Shown here: piece by piece, positions 7,809 to 10,380 of the stretch
Layout of the letters: each line of letters opens with the position of its first letter
Position numbering within the stretch: position 1 is the stretch's first letter
Origin: Actinomycetota bacterium
GTDB lineage: Bacteria > Actinomycetota > Humimicrobiia > Humimicrobiales > Humimicrobiaceae
DNA length: 10,380 bases
Reading direction: 5' to 3'
NCBI GenBank assembly: GCA_023379515.1
Contig: JAMCQQ010000016.1
Location: 1-10,380, forward strand
Position numbers and translations under genes: made by a program
Notes under the pieces: model-generated
The model's database searches: none
What the model was told of the DNA's origin: nothing
What the model saw: the letters and a program-made list of their open reading frames with translations, nothing else

Positions 7809-7838
7809 ATTATAACCTTCTTTAATAAATAGAATCAA
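7809..7838 (-). promoter_or_regulatory. sigma70-type promoter of the minus-strand block
   Basis: On the minus strand, TTGATT (7833-7838, four of six) and a perfect TATAAT (7809-7814) are separated by 18 bp. Transcription would begin near 7802 and give a leader of about 37 nt before the radical SAM ATG at 7765, most of it inside repeat copy 1. It is well placed between the stop of an upstream ORF remnant (7865) and the operon. It lies just inside the segment bracketed by the inverted repeats. Confidence 0.55.
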
Positions 7839-7864
7839 GCTTTTCATAATACACTTCTTTTATA

Positions 7865-8026
7865 CTAATAACTGCTTAGATAACCTTCGCCAAATACATT
7901 ACTCCTACTGAAATTGTAATTATTCAGGTACTTAGATTTGAAAACATATTTAACCATTTCAGGGATTTCTCCTGTATAATAATGTATATATTTAGTTTCT
8001 GGTGAATAATTAACCTTTTTTATGTT
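7865..8026 (-). pseudogene. Unidentified coding-like ORF, possible C-terminal gene remnant
   Basis: In the 400-bp divergent intergenic region, one minus-strand frame is open for 53 codons between a TAA (just above 8026) and a TAG (7865-7867). Part of the translation reads SPETKYIHYYTGEIPEMVKY, then SNVFGEGYLSSY and stop. Its mix of Gly, Pro, Glu and aromatic residues looks more protein-like than a chance AT-rich frame. The only in-frame ATG (7957) would give 30 residues; an AGGAG lies 11 bases upstream of it. Sequence further upstream is not coding in any frame I can see, so this may be the tail of a gene whose front was lost. I do not recognise a family. A chance open frame of this length is possible. 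Confidence 0.3.
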
Positions 8027-8094
8027 TTAAAAATATAGCTATAATTTTATTTTTTATTTAAATTAGGCAATAAAAAAGCTGAAAATAATTGCAT

Positions 8095-8123
8095 TTGCAA
8101 AATTTCTTGGCTAGAAATTTTAT
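8095..8123 (+). promoter_or_regulatory. Candidate hddC promoter with a palindromic operator-like element
   Basis: A perfect inverted repeat lies at 8099-8121: AAAATTTCT, a 5-nt spacer TGGCT, then AGAAATTTT. It overlaps a weak promoter match, TTGCAA (8095-8100) and TTTTAT (8118-8123), with 17 bp between. The palindrome ends 44 bp before the ATG at 8166. No T-tract follows and no plus-strand gene lies upstream, so a terminator is unlikely; an operator for a dimeric regulator is the better reading. A palindrome this AT-rich could arise by chance. Confidence 0.28.
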
Positions 8124-8165
8124 TACTTAGTCTTAATTAAAGAGCGAAAACATATAAGAGTATCT

Positions 8166-8876
8166 ATGAATATTGTAATTATTGCTGGTGGTAAGGGAGT
8201 AAGGTTGGGATCTCTGACGCTGGATATTCCCAAACCGATGGTTTTGCTAGAAGGAAAGCCTGTTTTAGAACATCAAATCGAACTGGCAAAGCGGTACAGT
8301 CTAAAAGAAATAATAATATTATCGGGATATATGTCAGATAAGATAGAAGAATACTTTTCTGATGGGAACTTGTTGGGAGTAAGTATTAAGTATATTAAAG
8401 AGCAGTTTCCTTTAGGTACAGCAGGTTGTTTGAAACAGATTGAAGAATTCGTCTCAGATGATTTTATTATTTTTAATGCTGACATTGTTATGGATTTTGA
8501 TATTTTAAGAATGATCGATTTTCACTATATGAAAAATTCGGCTGCTACACTTTTTTTACATCCTAACGACCACCCTTATGATAGTGATTTGATAGAAATC
8601 AATGAGAACGGTTATGTTTTATCAATTTATCCAAAGCCACATTCTGATGATAGATGGTATCAAAATCTTGTTATGGCAGGCGTTTATATTTTTAAAAAGA
8701 GGATATTACAGCATATAAAGAAGGAGGAAAAAGCCGATTTAGGAAAAGATTTAATCCCCACACTTTTAAAATCGGGTGAGATGATTTCGGGTTATATCTC
8801 TTCTGAATATGTTAAAGATATGGGAACTCTCGAAAGGTATGAAAAAGTAAAAAAAGATTTCTTAAGGGCTACATAA
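8166..8876 (+). CDS. hddC: Sugar-1-phosphate nucleotidyltransferase (HddC-like heptose-1-P guanylyltransferase)
   Basis: 236 residues of NTP_transferase fold. The N-terminus reads IIAGGKGVRLGSLTLDIPKP: the nucleotide-binding loop with G8, G9, G11, R13 and the phosphate-contacting K23. Then come PLGTAG (82-87), NADIVMDFD (104-112, Asp106 as probable metal ligand; Ala where the family mostly has Gly), HPNDHPYDSDL (132-142), HPKPH-like KPH and NLVMAGVYIF (167-176), and KDMGT (217-221). It should transfer a nucleotide to a sugar 1-phosphate. With the phosphatase and GmhA next to it, D-glycero-D-manno-heptose 1-phosphate is the likely substrate. In the family I recall, this domain is fused to a HAD-IIIA phosphatase through a linker after KDMGTPER. 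Here a TAA (8874-8876) falls at that linker, and the phosphatase continues in the same frame. The Shine-Dalgarno is weak (AAGAG). First gene of the plus-strand block. Guanylyl rather than other nucleotide specificity is an inference. Confidence 0.85.
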   Translation: MNIVIIAGGKGVRLGSLTLDIPKPMVLLEGKPVLEHQIELAKRYSLKEIIILSGYMSDKIEEYFSDGNLLGVSIKYIKEQFPLGTAGCLKQIEEFVSDDFIIFNADIVMDFDILRMIDFHYMKNSAATLFLHPNDHPYDSDLIEINENGYVLSIYPKPHSDDRWYQNLVMAGVYIFKKRILQHIKKEEKADLGKDLIPTLLKSGEMISGYISSEYVKDMGTLERYEKVKKDFLRAT

Positions 8877-8892
8877 AACTATGATAATTTTA
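8858..8892. repeat. Inverted repeat copy 2, over the hddC end and the phosphatase start region
   Basis: 27 bases (8858-8884) identical to the minus strand of 7762-7788, then one mismatch at 8885 and seven more matching bases. This copy encodes the last codons of the nucleotidyltransferase (FLRAT), its TAA stop, and an ATG at 8881 that is out of frame with the phosphatase. The two copies bracket 1,069 bp. Confidence 0.95.
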
Positions 8893-9452
8893 AATACAAA
8901 CGGCCGGCAATATTTATTGATCGCGATGGCGTTATAAACAGAGACATAACTCTTTTGTGCAATGCTAATGATTTTGAATTGCTTCCAGGTGCAGCAAGTG
9001 CTATAAAAAAGATAAATGATTCGGGATATCTTGCGGTTGTCGTTACTAACCAGCCGGTAATTGCACGCAATCTGATTGATTTTAACGGTTTGAGGCAGAT
9101 CCATAATAAAATGGAGTGGTTGTTAGGCAAACAAGGCTGTTATCTTAATGCAACTTATTTCTGCCCTCACCACCCAGATAGCGGTTATCCTGAAGAAAGA
9201 AAGGAATTCAAGTTAGACTGTGATTGCCGAAAACCAAAACCAGGGATGATTCTTCGTGCAGCAGGAGAGTTAAATATAGATTTGGAAAAATCTTTCATTA
9301 TCGGTGATAGAGAGTCAGATGTCATAGCTGGCAAAAATGCAGGAATAACAACAGTTCTTGTTAAAATAAATGGAGAATATTGGGAAAATCAGGATTCTTG
9401 TGCAGACATGAGGTTTAATGCACTCGAAGAAGTGATTAATGCTATATTATAA
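8877..9452 (+). CDS. gmhB: HAD-IIIA phosphatase (GmhB-like heptose 1,7-bisphosphate phosphatase), no proper start codon
   Basis: The frame is open from directly after the hddC TAA to the TAA at 9450-9452, in the same frame as hddC. Within it are all HAD-IIIA motifs: AIFIDRDGVIN with the nucleophile and acid Asp codons at 8919 and 8925, VVVTNQPVIAR (motif II), the zinc-loop pattern FCPHHPDSGY ... CDCRKPKPGM with the motif III Lys, and IIGDRESDV (motif IV). The enzyme removes the C7 phosphate of D-glycero-D-manno-heptose 1,7-bisphosphate. No in-frame ATG, GTG or TTG precedes the DRD motif; the first is a TTG at 8955, which would make a protein without the catalytic Asp pair. Options: (a) ATG at 8881 with a -1 shift at the TTTAAAT heptamer (8889-8895); (b) readthrough of the TAA, giving a 428-residue fusion; (c) a non-standard start; (d) a sequence error or a real lesion. 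Function call firm, expression route open. Confidence 0.8.
   Translation, partial: NYDNFKYKRPAIFIDRDGVINRDITLLCNANDFELLPGAASAIKKINDSGYLAVVVTNQPVIARNLIDFNGLRQIHNKMEWLLGKQGCYLNATYFCPHHPDSGYPEERKEFKLDCDCRKPKPGMILRAAGELNIDLEKSFIIGDRESDVIAGKNAGITTVLVKINGEYWENQDSCADMRFNALEEVINAIL
8889..8895 (+). other. Possible -1 ribosomal slippery heptamer (U UUA AAU)
   Basis: TTTAAAT lies in the X XXY YYZ phase relative to the ATG at 8881 (codons ATG ATA ATT TTA AAT). A -1 slip here would be followed by TAC at 8895 in the phosphatase frame, producing MIILN then YKRPAIFIDRDG. I see no clear stimulatory stem-loop downstream, and slipping at codon 5 would be unusual. Such heptamers are easily met by chance in AT-rich DNA. 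Confidence 0.25.
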
Positions 9453-9495
9453 GAATTATATTAAATTAGGATAAAATATATTAAACTATTTTATC

Positions 9496-10137
9496 ATGAA
9501 GAAATATTTATCAAACTTGATCCAAAAATATCCTGAGATAGAAGAGTGTGCCGCTGATATCAACCTTGCTATAGAACTGATGAGAAGTTCAATAAACAGC
9601 AAAGGCAAGGTGTTAACTTGTGGTAATGGGGGCAGTGCTTCCGACGCAGAACATATTGTCGGAGAGCTAATGAAAGGATTTATGCACCCGCGAAATTTAG
9701 AAAGCAAAGAAATTGAATCTATTATGCAGCTTTATCACGAAACCGGGAGTGAAATTGTAAAAAATCTGCAAAAGCCGATTCCTGCAATTTCACTTACCAG
9801 CAATATGTCTTTTATTACAGCATATTCAAATGATGTTAATCCTGAATATATTTTTGCCCAACAAGTGTATGGGTTAGGTAATAAAGGCGACGTTTTATTA
9901 TGCCTGTCTACATCCGGGAATTCAAAAAATGTAATTAATGCAGCTATGGTAGCAAAGGTTAAAGGAGTAAATATTATTGGGTTTACCGGTAAAAATGGTG
10001 GGATATTAAAAGAGTATGCAGATGTACCTATCAAAGCTCCTTCTTTAATTACTCCAGAAATACAAGAATATCATATTGCAATATACCATACAATATGTGC
10101 ACAGATTGAAGAAGACATTTTTCATAAAAATAATTAA
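9496..10137 (+). CDS. gmhA: Phosphoheptose isomerase (sedoheptulose 7-phosphate isomerase)
   Basis: 213 residues of SIS fold. TCGNGGSASDAEHIVGEL (41-58) holds the phosphate-binding GNGGSASD and the catalytic Glu57. LSTSGNSKNV (137-146), FTGKNGG (163-169) and PEIQEYH (187-193, Gln190 and catalytic-position His193) complete the active site. The enzyme converts sedoheptulose 7-phosphate to D-glycero-D-manno-heptose 7-phosphate in the cytosol, the first step of heptose supply. Relative to the E. coli type (about 192 residues) there is an insertion of roughly 25-28 residues after GELMKGF (about 63-92), a known long variant. It lies 43 bp after the phosphatase, third gene of the plus-strand block. 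No Shine-Dalgarno is visible before the ATG; the 43-bp gap is almost wholly A and T. Very sure of the family. Confidence 0.95.
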   Translation: MKKYLSNLIQKYPEIEECAADINLAIELMRSSINSKGKVLTCGNGGSASDAEHIVGELMKGFMHPRNLESKEIESIMQLYHETGSEIVKNLQKPIPAISLTSNMSFITAYSNDVNPEYIFAQQVYGLGNKGDVLLCLSTSGNSKNVINAAMVAKVKGVNIIGFTGKNGGILKEYADVPIKAPSLITPEIQEYHIAIYHTICAQIEEDIFHKNN

Positions 10138-10143
10138 CGATTG

Positions 10144-10170
10144 CCCTTCATGTACCTTAAACATAGAGGG
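10144..10170. terminator. Weak hairpin between convergent gmhA and GT2 genes
   Basis: CCCTTCATGT (10144-10153) can pair with ACATAGAGGG (10161-10170) with one G-U and one C-A mismatch around a 7-nt loop. It sits in the 53-bp gap between the converging genes, where a bidirectional terminator would be expected. No T-tract follows on either strand, so a canonical intrinsic terminator is not shown. Confidence 0.2.
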
Positions 10171-10190
10171 GAAATATTGGAATTGATTTA

Positions 10191-10380
10191 CTATTGTTTC
10201 CATTCATCTCGATTTTGTTTATCAGTTTTAAAAAAACTCATAATTTTTATAAAGCTATAAATAAAAAATGTTAAAAAACATGCCAATGGATGGAAAAACC
10301 ATGCTGCATCCTTTTTAATAAAATAACCTCTGATAGATTGAAGAATCAGAGGAATAAATAAAATATTCCGACTATAGGTG
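10191..10380 (-). CDS. GT2-type glycosyltransferase, C-terminal end (enters from right edge)
   Basis: A minus-strand frame is open from the window edge to a TAG at 10191-10193, giving the last 62 residues of a protein. It contains RNILFIPLILQSIRGYFIKK, then DAAWFFHPLACFLTFFIYSF and a polar tail. The RG-x(n)-KRD-AWF-HP pattern followed by a membrane segment is what I know from the C-termini of family 2 glycosyltransferases with a membrane-anchoring tail. The catalytic domain is outside the window. It converges on gmhA, so it belongs to a separate transcript. Family call from the tail only; moderately sure. Confidence 0.65.
   Translation of the reverse strand, partial: TYSRNILFIPLILQSIRGYFIKKDAAWFFHPLACFLTFFIYSFIKIMSFFKTDKQNRDEWKQ

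Noticed and set aside
7770..7847. 25-codon minus-strand ORF (MKSLILFIKEGYNKL...FLRAT) whose last residues equal those of the hddC product
   Set aside because: The shared FLRAT end comes only from the 27-bp repeat read in the same phase. The rest has no similarity to HddC, the ribosome-binding site is weak, and the ORF overlaps the operon promoter.
8874..8876. Stop-codon reassignment (TAA as sense) to explain the split fusion
   Set aside because: Other genes in the window end at TAA at the family-expected length, including the glycosyltransferase (5209-5211) and gmhA, so TAA works as a stop in this genome.
8955..9452. Phosphatase gene starting at the TTG at 8955
   Set aside because: This is the first standard start in frame, but it lies after the DRD catalytic motif (8919-8927), so the product would lack its nucleophile. 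The conserved coding sequence clearly begins upstream.
9453..9495. Terminator or regulatory element between gmhB and gmhA
   Set aside because: The 43-bp gap is nearly all A and T, with no stable stem and no recognisable site.
10327..10352. Perfect 8-bp inverted repeat CCTCTGAT / ATCAGAGG
   Set aside because: It lies inside the coding sequence of the GT2 C-terminus, in well-conserved codons (PLILQSIRG), with no T-tract, so it is probably coincidental.

Overview
The window is AT-rich bacterial DNA from a surface-polysaccharide (LPS O-antigen, capsule or S-layer glycan) gene cluster. It has two divergent gene blocks and fragments of glycosyltransferase genes at both ends. The gene mix suggests a Gram-negative-type, probably anaerobic, environmental bacterium: a cobalamin-binding-type radical SAM enzyme, a giant membrane protein with an extracytoplasmic domain, many sugar-modifying enzymes, and D-glycero-D-manno-heptose genes. 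Omnitrophota or a similar candidate lineage is possible, but this is a weak inference. No mobile element, CRISPR array, rRNA or tRNA was recognised.

Minus-strand block (7765 down to 1). In transcription order it holds a B12-binding-type radical SAM protein, a GT4-like glycosyltransferase, a possible 43-codon ORF, a class I methyltransferase, a left-handed beta-helix acyltransferase, an 863-residue GT-C/YfhO-like membrane protein, a second class I methyltransferase, and the start of a second GT4-like glycosyltransferase that runs off the left edge. Genes are tightly packed. A good sigma70-type promoter (7809-7838) precedes the first gene, and there are weaker candidate internal promoters near the left end.

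Plus-strand block (8166-10137). It encodes a sugar-1-phosphate nucleotidyltransferase (HddC-like), a HAD-IIIA phosphatase (GmhB-like) and a phosphoheptose isomerase (GmhA). Together these could supply most of a nucleotide-activated heptose pathway, apart from the HddA-type kinase. A convergent GT2 glycosyltransferase C-terminus closes the right edge.

The most unusual part is 7754-9452. The nucleotidyltransferase and phosphatase lie in one reading frame, separated only by a TAA in the position expected for the linker of a known type of fused two-domain protein. The phosphatase part has no in-frame ATG, GTG or TTG upstream of its catalytic DxD motif. An ATG at 8881 lies in another frame and is followed at once by a correctly phased U UUA AAU heptamer, where a -1 shift would enter the phosphatase frame. 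The TAA and this ATG both lie in a 27-bp perfect repeat (35 bp with one mismatch). The other copy, in inverted orientation, covers the leader and start codon of the divergent radical SAM gene. The two copies bracket about 1.07 kb that carries a promoter and the nucleotidyltransferase gene. Phase-variable inversion, inverted-template copying and assembly error are all open explanations.
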